This document shows, one piece after another, positions 1-8,451 of a stretch of DNA of 64,000 bases. The DNA is taken from NCBI RefSeq assembly GCF_020150815.1, contig NZ_CP083723.1, positions 1,798,001-1,862,000 of the forward strand, written 5' to 3'. A program made the translations under genes and the position numbers. The DNA is from Haloprofundus salilacus (lineage in GTDB: Archaea > Halobacteriota > Halobacteria > Halobacteriales > Haloferacaceae). Every line of letters starts with the position of its first letter. Positions within the stretch are counted from its first letter, which is position 1. The notes under the pieces were generated by a model. It did no database searches. It had not been told where the DNA came from and saw only the letters and a list, made by a program, of their open reading frames with translations.

Positions 1-522
1 GTCGCCGGAGTACGGCGCGTGCAGCAGCGTCGAGTGGGCGAGGCCGTCGGCGAGGTCCGCGACGGGGACGCCGACGCCGGGGCGTCGCGTCACCCCTCCG
101 GCTTCGGCGGCCGACCGAATCGGGTCGTACTCGTCGTCTCCGAGCGAGGCTTCGCCGGCGACGACGCCCGCGAGTGCGAGCGTCGCGTCCGGCGCGTCGC
201 CGAGTTCGCTCGCGACGCGGTACGCCGCGAGCGTCGCCGGCGACTCGTCGCCGGGAACGGCGAGTCGGGTCGCCGTCGCACCGACGGAAACGACAGTGTC
301 ACCCCGGTCGTCGGCGTCGTCGTCGACGACGCTCTCCGGATTTGCGCGGAGTTGGACGTGGAACGGAACGTCGGCGCTCCTGAGCGCACGCGCGAGGATG
401 CCACTTGCGGCCAGCGAGTCGCCGTCGGCGCGCGCGACGACCCGGACGAACGGGGCGTCGGCGAGCGCCGCGGCGACGGCGGCGGGGGCGGTCTCGGCGT
501 CGGCGGAGCGCGCGGTCGACAT
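1..522 (-). CDS. RecJ/DHH-family phosphoesterase-like protein (3' part outside window)
   Basis: The visible 174 N-terminal codons start with ATG at 522 and run off the left edge of the window without a stop. The segment ADGDSLAASGIL (residues 32-43) looks like the first motif of DHH/RecJ-type phosphoesterases, in a somewhat degenerate form. A RecJ-like gene lying directly downstream of rps15 is an arrangement I know from haloarchaea, where such proteins are discussed as GINS/CMG-associated exonuclease relatives. The start lies 3 nt past the S15 stop, so the two genes are very probably co-transcribed. Whether the catalytic DHH motif is intact cannot be judged here. DHH-family membership is likely; nuclease activity is inference. 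Confidence 0.75.
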   Translation of the reverse strand, partial: MSTARSADAETAPAAVAAALADAPFVRVVARADGDSLAASGILARALRSADVPFHVQLRANPESVVDDDADDRGDTVVSVGATATRLAVPGDESPATLAAYRVASELGDAPDATLALAGVVAGEASLGDDEYDPIRSAAEAGGVTRRPGVGVPVADLADGLAHSTLLHAPYSGD

Positions 523-525
523 TCG

Positions 526-990
526 TTATTCGAGGAGTTCGACGGCGACGTCGTAGCTGTAACGGAACGACGGGTCGAGCGCGTCGCCTCGGTAGTAGTT
601 AACGAGGCGGCGAATCTTCGACTCGGTGTTCTGCAGCGCTCGGCGGTTCTGGTGGTCCTGCGGGTTGCGCTGGACGTGTCTGCGGAGTCGAACCGCGCGT
701 TGCATCAGGTTCTTGAGGTCCTCGGGCAGGTCGTCAGACGCGTCGTTCTCCTCGAGAATCTCGGTGACCTTCTTGCCGGTCGCGAGTTTGACGTTCGGGA
801 CCGGGGTACCTTTGACGCCTTCGTCGCGCAGTTTCAGGCCGATGACGCTCGGGTCGTGGCCTTGCTCTGCGAGTTCGACGACGCGCTGTTCGATGTCGTC
901 GGCGTCGACGTCGCTCCACTCGGGGGATTCGTCTGTCACCGGGCGGTCCGAACCGGACGAGCCGCGGCGACGGGTGTGCATTCGTGCCAT
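526..990 (-). CDS. rps15: 30S ribosomal protein S15
   Basis: A 154-residue archaeal/eukaryotic-type S15 (uS15) of the small ribosomal subunit, which binds 16S rRNA helices. Recognisable segments are the N-terminal basic MARMHTRRRG, the central GVKGTPVPNVKL and the C-terminal SKIRRLVNYYR. The reading frame stays open upstream of 990, but MARMHTRRRG matches the family's N-terminus, so the ATG at 990 is chosen. The RecJ-like gene follows after 3 nt, suggesting one transcript. Confidence 0.97.
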   Translation of the reverse strand: MARMHTRRRGSSGSDRPVTDESPEWSDVDADDIEQRVVELAEQGHDPSVIGLKLRDEGVKGTPVPNVKLATGKKVTEILEENDASDDLPEDLKNLMQRAVRLRRHVQRNPQDHQNRRALQNTESKIRRLVNYYRGDALDPSFRYSYDVAVELLE

Positions 991-1240
991 AGTTCGAAAT
1001 TGGAACGGCACTGACCGCAGAAAGCGTGACCGACAGCTGTCGGTGCACTTCCGCAATCCCAAGCCCGGAGAGAGAACCCGGGCGAGTCAGAGTTGCGGCC
1101 GTGCTGTTCCCACAGGTGGGTTCCCCCGTCGAACGTTAAACCGTTTCGACTCGCGACGCTCGACGCGTTCGTTTCTGCGGTCGGGACGGTCGCCCGACCG
1201 CGTGGGGGTGTGGCACACGCGCCTGTACGAGTCGAAGCCC

Positions 1241-1248
1241 TTATTAAT
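1241..1248 (+). promoter_or_regulatory. TATA-like box of tRNA-Ala
   Basis: The AT-rich octamer TTATTAAT interrupts GC-rich DNA about 30-37 nt upstream of the tRNA 5' end, the right spacing for an archaeal TATA box. Inference from position and composition only. Confidence 0.55.
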
Positions 1249-1277
1249 CGGTCAGAGGTACGTGAGAGTGCAGACGA

Positions 1278-1349
1278 GGGCTCGTAGATCAGTGGTAGAT
1301 CGTTCCCTTGGCAGGGGAAAGGCCGCGGGTTCAAATCCCGCCGAGTCCA
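1278..1349 (+). tRNA. tRNA-Ala: tRNA-Ala (anticodon GGC)
   Basis: The sequence folds as a complete cloverleaf. The acceptor arms GGGCTCG and CGAGTCC pair with one G-T, the D arm carries GATC on both sides, the anticodon stem TTCCC/GGGAA encloses loop TTGGCAG with GGC at the anticodon position, and the T arm holds GGTTCAAATCC. The discriminator is A, and CCA is not fully encoded (the next bases are CTA). The DNA immediately behind it turns AT-rich and loses coding structure. Confidence 0.95.
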
Positions 1350-2185
1350 CTACGATTTCTTCGGCGTTAGCAACAAATGAGAGCATATGATCCTCACTAA
1401 CATTCTCCTTTACAAAATTGAGAGTCTTCGAGGATGAGTTTAGGGTTGTCAAACCTCACATCAGCCCTCAGACCCATCGAAAAACCACACAACTTCCGGT
1501 ACGAGTCATTATCAAAGAGAGCCTCGACAGTTCCTTGAGAGAGTCGCTTGAGGATTCAGAGGGACCTATTTAGGTTTCATAATCGGCCTCAGTCCCCGCA
1601 AGAGACCTTCTATTACCCCACTCAGGAGGTGAGTCTGAGCTATCAAGATCACAAATCGTGAAGAAGGACATTCAGCACGGATTCACAAAGATTAGCGACA
1701 GCGACCAGTACGCTCGAGTCTCTCGAATCAACGGGTAGAAAGAATACTCTGCCGAGAGCAGAAAGTAATGAAGACAAACGAGCTTGAATGGGCAAAACCG
1801 ATAGACGGAAACCGATTATGAAGATTCGAGTAGGTGAAAAAGAGAGCGATAAATCAGGAGTAACGGACGGGGAATTTGGCGCCTCATAGCGTCTAGCGCT
1901 CATTTTCTATATTTGACGATATAGGTGCGGCCACTTGCAACTGGCTCAGAGTCAAGGTTCAGATAGGGTTGTACGCCTCTCTTGCGGCGTGAAAACCGAT
2001 TATGAACGATACGTCGTGGGCCTGTCTGCATCGAGAAAGGCTCTCAGCCACTCCTGCGTGTTTGCCGCGATTATGAATCTCTGCAAATACTGTCAACTCA
2101 GCGTACTCACCACAGAATGTAAAGGGAGACCAGTGTCGGATACCGCCTATGCTGAGTTTTTCATTGTAGGCGGCGTACGTCAAGT
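1350..2185. other. AT-rich stretch without convincing genes behind tRNA-Ala
   Basis: About 0.8 kb with clearly lower GC than the flanks and frequent stops. No open frame has haloarchaeal-looking protein composition. The 14-mer AAACCGATTATGAA occurs twice (1809-1822 and 1993-2006), and a related CGATTATGAA lies near 2068. A short plus-strand stretch from about 1660 reads like degraded coding sequence interrupted by TAG. The last roughly 30 nt probably hold the promoter of the SOUL gene (GTTTTTCATTG near 2156). It may be the scar of an element once integrated at the tRNA. Confidence 0.5.
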
Positions 2186-2854
2186 ATGCGACGAACGACA
2201 AAACAACTCTTAGCCGCCGCCGGTGGCGCACTTGCGCTCTGGACAGGATGGGGCGTATACTCAACCTATGACGCCGAACGTGTCCCCTACGAGACCATCG
2301 CCGAGTACGGCGACGTAGAGATACGGCAGTACCCACAGACGGTGCTCGTCGAAACGACGGCCGATGACGAGGAAATGGCGTTCCGCCGCCTCTTCCGTTA
2401 CATTGGTGGGGCGAACGCCGGCGACGAGGAGGTGTCGATGAGTGCGCCCGTCACGACCGAGGCAGCCGGCGATGAGCGTTCGACGGCCGGTCCATCCCGC
2501 ACCGAAGAGGGCGAGGAGATTTCGATGACCGCGCCGGTCCGCACCGACGACGAGACTGGTCGCGTGAGGATGGCGTTCTACCTTCCCTCGGAGTACACCC
2601 CCGCAACTGCGCCGACGCCGACGAATTCGCAGGTTCGCCTCGTCGTCGAACCTGCACAGACTCTCGCCGTGCGCCGATTCTCGTGGTACGCAACCGACCG
2701 TCGGGTTCGACGTCAACAGCAGAAACTCCTTGACGGGCTCGAAGATGCCGGCGTTGAGACGCTCGGCGAGCCATTCCTCTTGCAGTACAACGACCCGTAC
2801 ACACCGCCGTTCATGCGGCGAAACGAGGTGGCTGTCGAAGTCGAGGTCGAGTGA
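2186..2854 (+). CDS. SOUL family haem-binding protein
   Basis: A 222-residue protein of the SOUL/HEBP family, known for haem or tetrapyrrole binding in eukaryotes; the archaeal role is not established. An N-terminal hydrophobic segment (about residues 7-25, with small Ala/Gly residues) suggests a membrane anchor or signal peptide. The family pattern follows: VPYETIAEYGDVEIRQYP near residue 32, the MSAPVTTE and MTAPVRTDD repeats, and the C-terminal LLQYNDPYTPPFMRRNEVAVEV. An Asp/Glu-rich insertion between the two APV segments is typical of haloarchaeal members. It is monocistronic, with AT-rich DNA before it. Confidence 0.9.
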   Translation: MRRTTKQLLAAAGGALALWTGWGVYSTYDAERVPYETIAEYGDVEIRQYPQTVLVETTADDEEMAFRRLFRYIGGANAGDEEVSMSAPVTTEAAGDERSTAGPSRTEEGEEISMTAPVRTDDETGRVRMAFYLPSEYTPATAPTPTNSQVRLVVEPAQTLAVRRFSWYATDRRVRRQQQKLLDGLEDAGVETLGEPFLLQYNDPYTPPFMRRNEVAVEVEVE

Positions 2855-3044
2855 ACTGCCTCAGGATTGAACCCCAAGACACTCACCCTGATCAGTAGAA
2901 CTGGACAGAGGAAAAAATCAGAGTGAACCAGAGACTCGTGCGCCAATTCGCCCTCGCAAAGCCGATGTCTATTGATTCCGCCAAAACCTTCAAGCGCCAC
3001 AGTATGGTCAGCCTCGAAAATCAGTACGACTCAGACAGCCATGA

Positions 3045-3053
3045 ATTTTTATA
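3045..3053 (+). promoter_or_regulatory. TATA-like box for the pilin-like gene at 3076
   Basis: ATTTTTATA lies about 25 nt upstream of the ATG at 3076. That spacing fits an archaeal TATA box serving a leaderless or nearly leaderless transcript, and it supports 3076 over upstream starts. Confidence 0.55.
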
Positions 3054-3075
3054 GGTTGGGGACAATTTGCCTCCA

Positions 3076-4560
3076 ATGCAGGAATCCGGGCCCGCGCGAG
3101 AGGGGCAGCTCGCGCGTGAAACAACGAGGAGGGAACGCGGACAGTCAGAACTTATTGGCTTCGTCCTATTATTTGGGTTAGTCATCGCCGGGACAGGGGC
3201 CGTCGTCGCGCTTGGCGGCGTCGCCATCGAGGACGCGCAAGGACAGTCGGAGTTCGACCAGGCCGAACAGGTGATGACGCTTTTCGACTCCAGAGTCGCG
3301 ACGGTTGCACTTGGCGACTCCGACATTAAGACTGTCTCGCTGGGACGCTCGAAGGGGCGATACACCGTCGATGAATCGAGTGGCTATCTCCGTATCGTCC
3401 ACGAGAACCACGCCGGCCCCGGAACCTCGGAGGATCAGGAGCTGTACAAAGAGTCGCTAGGTGCGGTCGTTTATCACACAGACGGCGGTACTGTCGCCTA
3501 TCAGGGCGGCGGAGTCTGGTCGAAACACAGCAACGGCGAGGCGACGATGGTGTCGCCGCCGGAGTTTCACTATCGCGACGGCACTTTGACATTGCCTGTC
3601 ATTCGGACGACCGGTTCGTCCGCGTCGGCCGGGTCGTCAAGCATGCGCGTTAGCGCCCAATCCCGTGGTATACCGGTATACCCCGACCCATCGACGGAGT
3701 ACGACGGGAGCGAAAAGCAGTACCTGAACCCGGTCCAGAACGGCCGTGTCGTCGTTGAGGTCAAAAGTGAATATTACCGCGCGTGGGCGGCGTTCTTCAG
3801 AAGCCGAACTGAGGGCACCGTTACGGAGGACCACGAGAGAGAGGTGGCGACAGTCACATTAGTCACACTCGGGACGAACGGTAACTTCCGGATGCCCGCC
3901 GAGCGTGGGTCAATAAACATCCGTGGGATGGCCGAACACAAGCTAGATGACTTCAGTATCAGACTACGTCCGGACGACAGCGATAGCGCTAACTTCAACA
4001 ACCTGCAGTGGTCGATCGCTGTCGAGGAGGGACGACAGCAGTTCGAGGTTCACCTCAGAAAGGGAGACGGAAATAAGTGCGAAACCGACGTCTCTGCGAG
4101 CGTCTACTACTCCGACGACGGTGGTAACACATATCACGGCTGGTATGACGAGGACGCGTTCACCACCCACTGCGAAGACCTCGACGGCGACGACGAAAAC
4201 GAGGTGCTGCTGGACGCGGACTTCCTCGCCAGTGATTCGAGTTTGGCGTACGGAAAGCTCGAGAAGAGCCAACTGATGCACTTCGATCCGGAAACGCTTC
4301 AGGAGTCTGTGACGTTCGACGAGCACGACGAGGATTCTGGAAAGACGTACCCAGATGACCGCAACACACTCCCGCTCTCAACGCTCATCACCCACTACTT
4401 CTCGCTGCTTTCGCCGTCGTTCGAGCTGACTGTCTACGACAAGAACTCAAACACCATCAGCGAAAGCGCCTCCAATGGCCGAATCGTCTATGAAGGTGAT
4501 GAGAACTATGTCACCTATCTGCAGGTCAGCGAGAGTAAAATCACAGTCGAACTCGACTGA
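3076..4560 (+). CDS. Large type IV pilin-like membrane-anchored protein
   Basis: A 494-residue protein with the archaeal pilin N-terminal pattern: basic residues, then RGQSELIGFV opening a hydrophobic helix (about residues 20-45). This fits cleavage by a PibD-type prepilin peptidase before QSE and assembly of the helix into a pilus or anchoring in the membrane. Next comes SEFDQAEQVMTLFDSRVATVALGDS, characteristic of a haloarchaeal family I know as DUF7289-like (number from memory). The rest is a large Asp/Ser-rich extracellular region. It converges with the pilus operon on the other strand and could be a minor pilin or adhesin of that system. Start chosen at the ATG 25 nt after the TATA-like box. 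Confidence 0.8.
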   Translation: MQESGPAREGQLARETTRRERGQSELIGFVLLFGLVIAGTGAVVALGGVAIEDAQGQSEFDQAEQVMTLFDSRVATVALGDSDIKTVSLGRSKGRYTVDESSGYLRIVHENHAGPGTSEDQELYKESLGAVVYHTDGGTVAYQGGGVWSKHSNGEATMVSPPEFHYRDGTLTLPVIRTTGSSASAGSSSMRVSAQSRGIPVYPDPSTEYDGSEKQYLNPVQNGRVVVEVKSEYYRAWAAFFRSRTEGTVTEDHEREVATVTLVTLGTNGNFRMPAERGSINIRGMAEHKLDDFSIRLRPDDSDSANFNNLQWSIAVEEGRQQFEVHLRKGDGNKCETDVSASVYYSDDGGNTYHGWYDEDAFTTHCEDLDGDDENEVLLDADFLASDSSLAYGKLEKSQLMHFDPETLQESVTFDEHDEDSGKTYPDDRNTLPLSTLITHYFSLLSPSFELTVYDKNSNTISESASNGRIVYEGDENYVTYLQVSESKITVELD

Positions 4561-4637
4561 GGTGACGAGAAGACGGCGGTTCGATAGGCGTGGCCAGACT
4601 TGCGTAGCGTCATTCTGCTGGGGGGATCACCACATGA

Positions 4638-4913
4638 GTTGGAATACCGCCAATTTCGGCCGGAAGCGGTGATGTCCACGACCGCTTCGTCGGCAAGAAA
4701 AAGCTAAGAACTGTCATCGCACACCACGCAACCGTCTCTTCGCAGTACGAGCGCTCGACAACCGCTCGTGAATGTCTCAGGCGTGGACGTGTTGGGACGT
4801 GGTTTCCTACTCCCGTCGACTTCGTTCCACGTGACGATCTCGTCGCCACGTTTGAAATTCGGTATCGAGACGGTCAGGCGTTCACTGTTGGACCGCTCGC
4901 TGTCTTCGTCTGA
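4638..4913 (+). pseudogene. Coding-like remnant without start codon
   Basis: A frame of 91 codons ends at TGA 4911-4913. Its translation has natural-looking, non-repetitive composition (for example RGRVGTWFPTPVDFVPRDDL and FEIRYRDGQAFTVGPLAVFV), but the frame begins at a TGA with no usable start codon. It sits between the convergent pilin-like genes. It could be the C-terminal remnant of a deleted gene or chance. No family was recognised. Confidence 0.3.
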
Positions 4914-4995
4914 CTCAGTTATCGTCGTCGAAAACGGTGGACCTATTCGAAGATCAGCGACAGAGCCGAGTCAGTCAAACTACACGATGGGGAAG

Positions 4996-5793
4996 TCAGT
5001 CGAACTCGACGCTAAGGTACGTTGCGGTAACCTGTATCCGGTCGGCGGGGATGTCCGAACACGTGACCGTCGACGCCGCCGCACCGGTCAACTCGCACTC
5101 ACGACCCAATTCGTCTTCGAGGTATCGTTCCCACGCAGGCGCTCGCTCCGGCGTCGTGTCGAGGCTGAGCGTCGCCGTCGTGTCTGTCGCTTCGAGGAAT
5201 CGTTCGGTTGAGGCGTGTTCGACACGAACCAGCACCGTCATCGATCCGCCGACGTTCGTCCGATCGCCCCCGGGATTTGTGAGAATCATCGGTACCAAAA
5301 GTACCCGCTCGTCACCGACCACCCGGTAGACGAGGTCCGGCTCTCGGAGCATCACCGCTCCCCCGCCAGGGTCTGTACGGATGACTGCGCCGTTCTCATA
5401 GACAAGCTCGGACCCAGATCCAGTCCGGAAGACGATTGGCTGGTGGGATTTTTCCGGGTCGTCGGTCGCATCCCGGCCGGCGATGTTAACGCCGACGGAG
5501 TGCGATTGCCCCAGAAGCAGTTGCGCCTCGGCGAGTTTGAGTTCGGTCGCCCGACTCGGCGCGTCCTCGTGGTGGATGTCTGCGAGGTTGTCGGCCATCA
5601 CATCGAAGGCGCGCTCGGCGTTCGTGAAGCGCTCGGCGTCACGAGCGTCCTGTAATCCTGAGAAACCGGAGACGTAGACGACACCGACCATCCCGGTGAT
5701 AAGCGCAAAGACGAGGATGAAGCTCACCGTCTCGCTCACTGCTCGCGAGTGGCGACTCGGCTCAGATTCTGTTAGTTGAGATCGATTACGCAT
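4996..5793 (-). CDS. Type IV pilin-like protein (AVSETVSF type)
   Basis: A 265-residue protein, last gene of the pilus operon. The N-terminus is SRAVSETVSF followed by a hydrophobic helix (about residues 19-42), then a SGLQDARDAERFTNAERAFDVMADN segment typical of haloarchaeal pilus-operon proteins annotated as DUF7289. The remainder is a beta-rich extracellular domain that ends in a short acidic tail. The start overlaps the end of the preceding gene by 8 nt, arguing for translational coupling. Likely a minor or structural pilin-like subunit with prepilin-peptidase processing before the helix; the exact role is unknown. Confidence 0.8.
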   Translation of the reverse strand: MRNRSQLTESEPSRHSRAVSETVSFILVFALITGMVGVVYVSGFSGLQDARDAERFTNAERAFDVMADNLADIHHEDAPSRATELKLAEAQLLLGQSHSVGVNIAGRDATDDPEKSHQPIVFRTGSGSELVYENGAVIRTDPGGGAVMLREPDLVYRVVGDERVLLVPMILTNPGGDRTNVGGSMTVLVRVEHASTERFLEATDTTATLSLDTTPERAPAWERYLEDELGRECELTGAAASTVTCSDIPADRIQVTATYLSVEFD

Positions 5794-6268
5794 TTTCGAT
5801 CACCAGTTTGGTTCCCGTATAACGGATGTTCACGTCACCGCCACCGAACGAGGCGTCGGCGATTGTCGTGTGCGTCGTGAATGAGACGGTGACCGTCACA
5901 TCTGGGTTAGACGTCGACAGTTGAATCGAGTTGGCACTGCCGTCATCATCAGTGTCGACCATGTCGATGGCGTAATTCGTGCCGACGACACGCGGGGGGA
6001 GCTGTCTGTCGAGTCGTACCGTCCCTGACGGCGCAGATTGCACTAGCGCGTCCGCCGTCTCGAGGTCCGCAGCCAGTTGCTGGCCGACGACACGGAGTTC
6101 GTTTTCAACTGTCCGGTCGCGCTGGTCTTCGACTACTCCGCCGCCTGCGATGAGTAGACCTGTAATGAGTATTGCCGTGATACCGAGCGCAAGGACGTAC
6201 GATAGCGTTGTCGACGCAGCGCGGTCGGTCCGCGTCGGCGATGACCACGACGAGTATCGACTACACAT
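5786..6268 (-). CDS. Type IV pilin-like protein (DUF7266 type)
   Basis: A 160-residue protein. The N-terminal RAASTTLSYVLALGI opens a hydrophobic helix (about residues 17-40), followed by VVEDQRDRTVENELRVVGQQLAADLETAD, the pattern of a haloarchaeal pilus-associated family I know as DUF7266. A small C-terminal beta-rich domain ends in TKLVIENA. The ATG at 6268 is preferred over one 18 nt upstream because it forms an 8-nt overlap with the preceding stop, in keeping with the operon's other junctions. Probably a minor pilin. Confidence 0.8.
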   Translation of the reverse strand: MCSRYSSWSSPTRTDRAASTTLSYVLALGITAILITGLLIAGGGVVEDQRDRTVENELRVVGQQLAADLETADALVQSAPSGTVRLDRQLPPRVVGTNYAIDMVDTDDDGSANSIQLSTSNPDVTVTVSFTTHTTIADASFGGGDVNIRYTGTKLVIENA

Positions 6269-7223
6269 TGGGTTCACCCGGTGCAACCCGAATCGTCGTT
6301 TCGTAGTCGAGCTCCGATGATGAGTAGGCGAAGTTGACGGTCACAGCATAGATGACTTCCTTTGATTTCGGAACTTCGTCGTCGACCGATCCGTCAACAA
6401 CGAACCGGTAGGTCCCGCTCACCTGGTCGCCGTTCACGTAGGCCACATCGTAGGTCGTCGAATCCTTGAAGAATTCCAACGCCGGACAGGGTTCTCCGCC
6501 GACCGTGGCGGATGTAATATCGACCGTGACGAACTCATCAGCGGACGCGTCGTCGTACAGCGCGCAGTGATTGGATTCTTCGATTTCACCCTCGCTCGTG
6601 AGTCTAACGACTTTGACACGCAGGTCGTCGTCATTGACTTGCAGGAGGCGAACCTGATAGGTTTCGCCATCGTCTGCGGTGAACTCGGTGGCGAACGCAT
6701 CGTCTTCGGACAAGGCGAGCGACCCGATTTTGACCCGCTGTTCGAACGCACGGAGGCCGTCGTGGCTCGAGGCGACGGTCCAGTCGGTCGTCGAATCTTC
6801 CGCGGGGACGAACTGCCCGTCTGTCGACTGATTGGCGGCTGTACCGGAGTCGAACGACACGTACGAGACGTTTACCACGCGACCGTTGCGGACGCTGAAA
6901 TTGCCAACTTGGCGGTTGAGTTCATTCACACCTCCTTTCACTGCAGTTTCCACTTCCGCCTCGTCGAATGACTCACGGTTTCGGTTCTCATAGGCGATGA
7001 GTCCGGCGACGCCCGCTTCCACGTCGGCGCGAGTGTCTAGTGCCGCCGATGCGCCTGCGGCGTCGGTGCTCCGCGACGCGAGGTTCTCAGTGTAGATTGC
7101 GGAGTTGAGGATGAGCGAGAGCGCGACGAAGACGACCGCCAGCGAGAGCGCCCCGACGAGGAACAACTGTGCTCGTGAAACGTCGTCCCACGGGTCATCT
7201 CGGAAGCGACTCACATCCGCCAC
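6261..7223 (-). CDS. Type IV pilin-like protein (DUF7261 type)
   Basis: A 320-residue protein. The hydrophobic helix (about residues 18-45) is introduced by SRAQLFLVGALSLAVVFVALSLILN, matching a haloarchaeal pilus-operon family (DUF7261 as I recall it). It is followed by YTENLASR and a large acidic extracellular region containing a Cys pair (NHCALYD and EPCPALEF) that could form a disulfide. It overlaps both neighbouring genes by 8-13 nt. Predicted exported subunit; no enzymatic motif seen. Confidence 0.8.
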   Translation of the reverse strand: MADVSRFRDDPWDDVSRAQLFLVGALSLAVVFVALSLILNSAIYTENLASRSTDAAGASAALDTRADVEAGVAGLIAYENRNRESFDEAEVETAVKGGVNELNRQVGNFSVRNGRVVNVSYVSFDSGTAANQSTDGQFVPAEDSTTDWTVASSHDGLRAFEQRVKIGSLALSEDDAFATEFTADDGETYQVRLLQVNDDDLRVKVVRLTSEGEIEESNHCALYDDASADEFVTVDITSATVGGEPCPALEFFKDSTTYDVAYVNGDQVSGTYRFVVDGSVDDEVPKSKEVIYAVTVNFAYSSSELDYETTIRVAPGEPNV

Positions 7224-7852
7224 ACAACCACCTCCACCCGCAGGACCGTGTAAACGCCACTGTCAATCCCGTCGATGTCCTCGGCGTAGAAGTTATCTTC
7301 GTTTATCTGCGTCTTGGGGTCCGTTGGTTCGGCGATGCCGTCGCCGTCCTCGTCGTCGTACAGCACCGCGTCGTCGTACAATGTCACAAGTTGCGTCGCC
7401 GTCGCCGCGTTGTCGCTCGGTTCGCCCTGATAGAAGAGGCGCTGGCGGCGTTCGCCGCCCCCGTCGGTGTGATAGCGGACGTAGACGTTCGCTGCGACGC
7501 TACGGTCGCCGAACGTAGAGCTGAGTATCCGCCCGAACTCGGTGGGCGGATAGCCGGCGGTGTAGTACTCTTCATTGGTCGCTCCTCGGAACTCATCGTC
7601 GCCGTCACCGTCGGAATCACCCCAAAATAGCAGCGTCCGTTCGAGCGCCCCTGAGTCGGCCGCGGCGGTGAGGACGCCTTCGGCCGTCGCCTGCTGTTGA
7701 TTCTCGATGTGCTGGCTGGAGGTACTCGCAGATAGCGGCGTTACCGCGGTTACTTGGAGGGCGAAGATGACGCTCGTGATGAGAATCAATGCTGACATCA
7801 CGGCTTCGAGCGTGTGTGCTTGACCACGGTCAGATTTGCGTCCGCGAGTCAC
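7211..7852 (-). CDS. Type IV pilin-like protein (DUF7288 type)
   Basis: A 213-residue protein. The N-terminal DRGQAHTLEAVMSALILITSV opens the membrane helix, then TPLSASTSSQHIENQQQATAEGVL, which fits the DUF7288-type pilus-operon family. The central region is very rich in Asp and Gly (GDSDGDGDDEF, YDDEDGDGIAEP) and might bind divalent cations; that is inference. Its start overlaps the preceding stop by 4 nt, and its end overlaps the next gene by 13 nt. Confidence 0.8.
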   Translation of the reverse strand: MTRGRKSDRGQAHTLEAVMSALILITSVIFALQVTAVTPLSASTSSQHIENQQQATAEGVLTAAADSGALERTLLFWGDSDGDGDDEFRGATNEEYYTAGYPPTEFGRILSSTFGDRSVAANVYVRYHTDGGGERRQRLFYQGEPSDNAATATQLVTLYDDAVLYDDEDGDGIAEPTDPKTQINEDNFYAEDIDGIDSGVYTVLRVEVVVWRM

Positions 7853-8451
7853 CAGACGCGCACCTCCAGTTGTCCGGTCTCACCGGCGAGCGAAACGGCT
7901 CGCCACGCGACGACGACCGAGCCGGTGTCGGTTGGCGGTGACTGTCCGGCTTCGAACCGAACATCGCAACCGCTAGCGTCGGCTTCGACGACGCGGCGTT
8001 CAGCGTTGTCCCAACAGAGGCGTTCAATGCCGTCGCCGCTTCGGTCGCCATCGATGGTGATGTGAAGATTGACGCGGCTCGAGACCCCCACACGTTCGTT
8101 CACAGTCACCGCGTCAGGGTCGAAGCCGCAGTCGAAGTCGCCCATCACCGAGGCGCCGAAGAACACTGCCGCACACTCGCCGTCGACACGGTAGGGCGTC
8201 TCAGGGGCGCTCAGTACCCCACCGACGAGGTTCGAGGCGACTCGGTCGGCGACGACGGTGTCCTCCTGCCCGCCGCCGGCAAACGGTGAGAGCATTGATG
8301 GGATGAACGCGATGACGAACGCGACGGCGAGGAGAAAGACGCCTGCGCCGATGGCGAAGTCGATGGTCGTCTGTGCTCGGGCATCGCGTCGGGTCGTTGG
8401 GCCGCTGCCGTCGCGACGTTCCGTGCGACGGGAGTCACGCCAAAATCTCAT
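7849..8451 (-). CDS. Type IV pilin-like protein (DUF7287 type)
   Basis: A 200-residue protein. Basic residues and DARAQTTIDFAIGAGVFLLAVAFVIAF form the prepilin-like N-terminus, followed by a short domain with four Cys (ECAAVFF, DCGFD, LCWDN, GCDVRF), unusual for the operon and possibly two disulfides. The pattern matches the DUF7287-type family. The ATG at 8451 is chosen over one 15 nt upstream because it shares ATGA with the stop of the pilC-like gene. Confidence 0.8.
   Translation of the reverse strand: MRFWRDSRRTERRDGSGPTTRRDARAQTTIDFAIGAGVFLLAVAFVIAFIPSMLSPFAGGGQEDTVVADRVASNLVGGVLSAPETPYRVDGECAAVFFGASVMGDFDCGFDPDAVTVNERVGVSSRVNLHITIDGDRSGDGIERLCWDNAERRVVEADASGCDVRFEAGQSPPTDTGSVVVAWRAVSLAGETGQLEVRVW

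Noticed and set aside
1252-1452. Minus-strand open frame of 66 codons containing GFEPAAFPLPRER
   Set aside because: It is the antisense reading of tRNA-Ala; the peptide is a common artefact of tRNA T-arm sequence.
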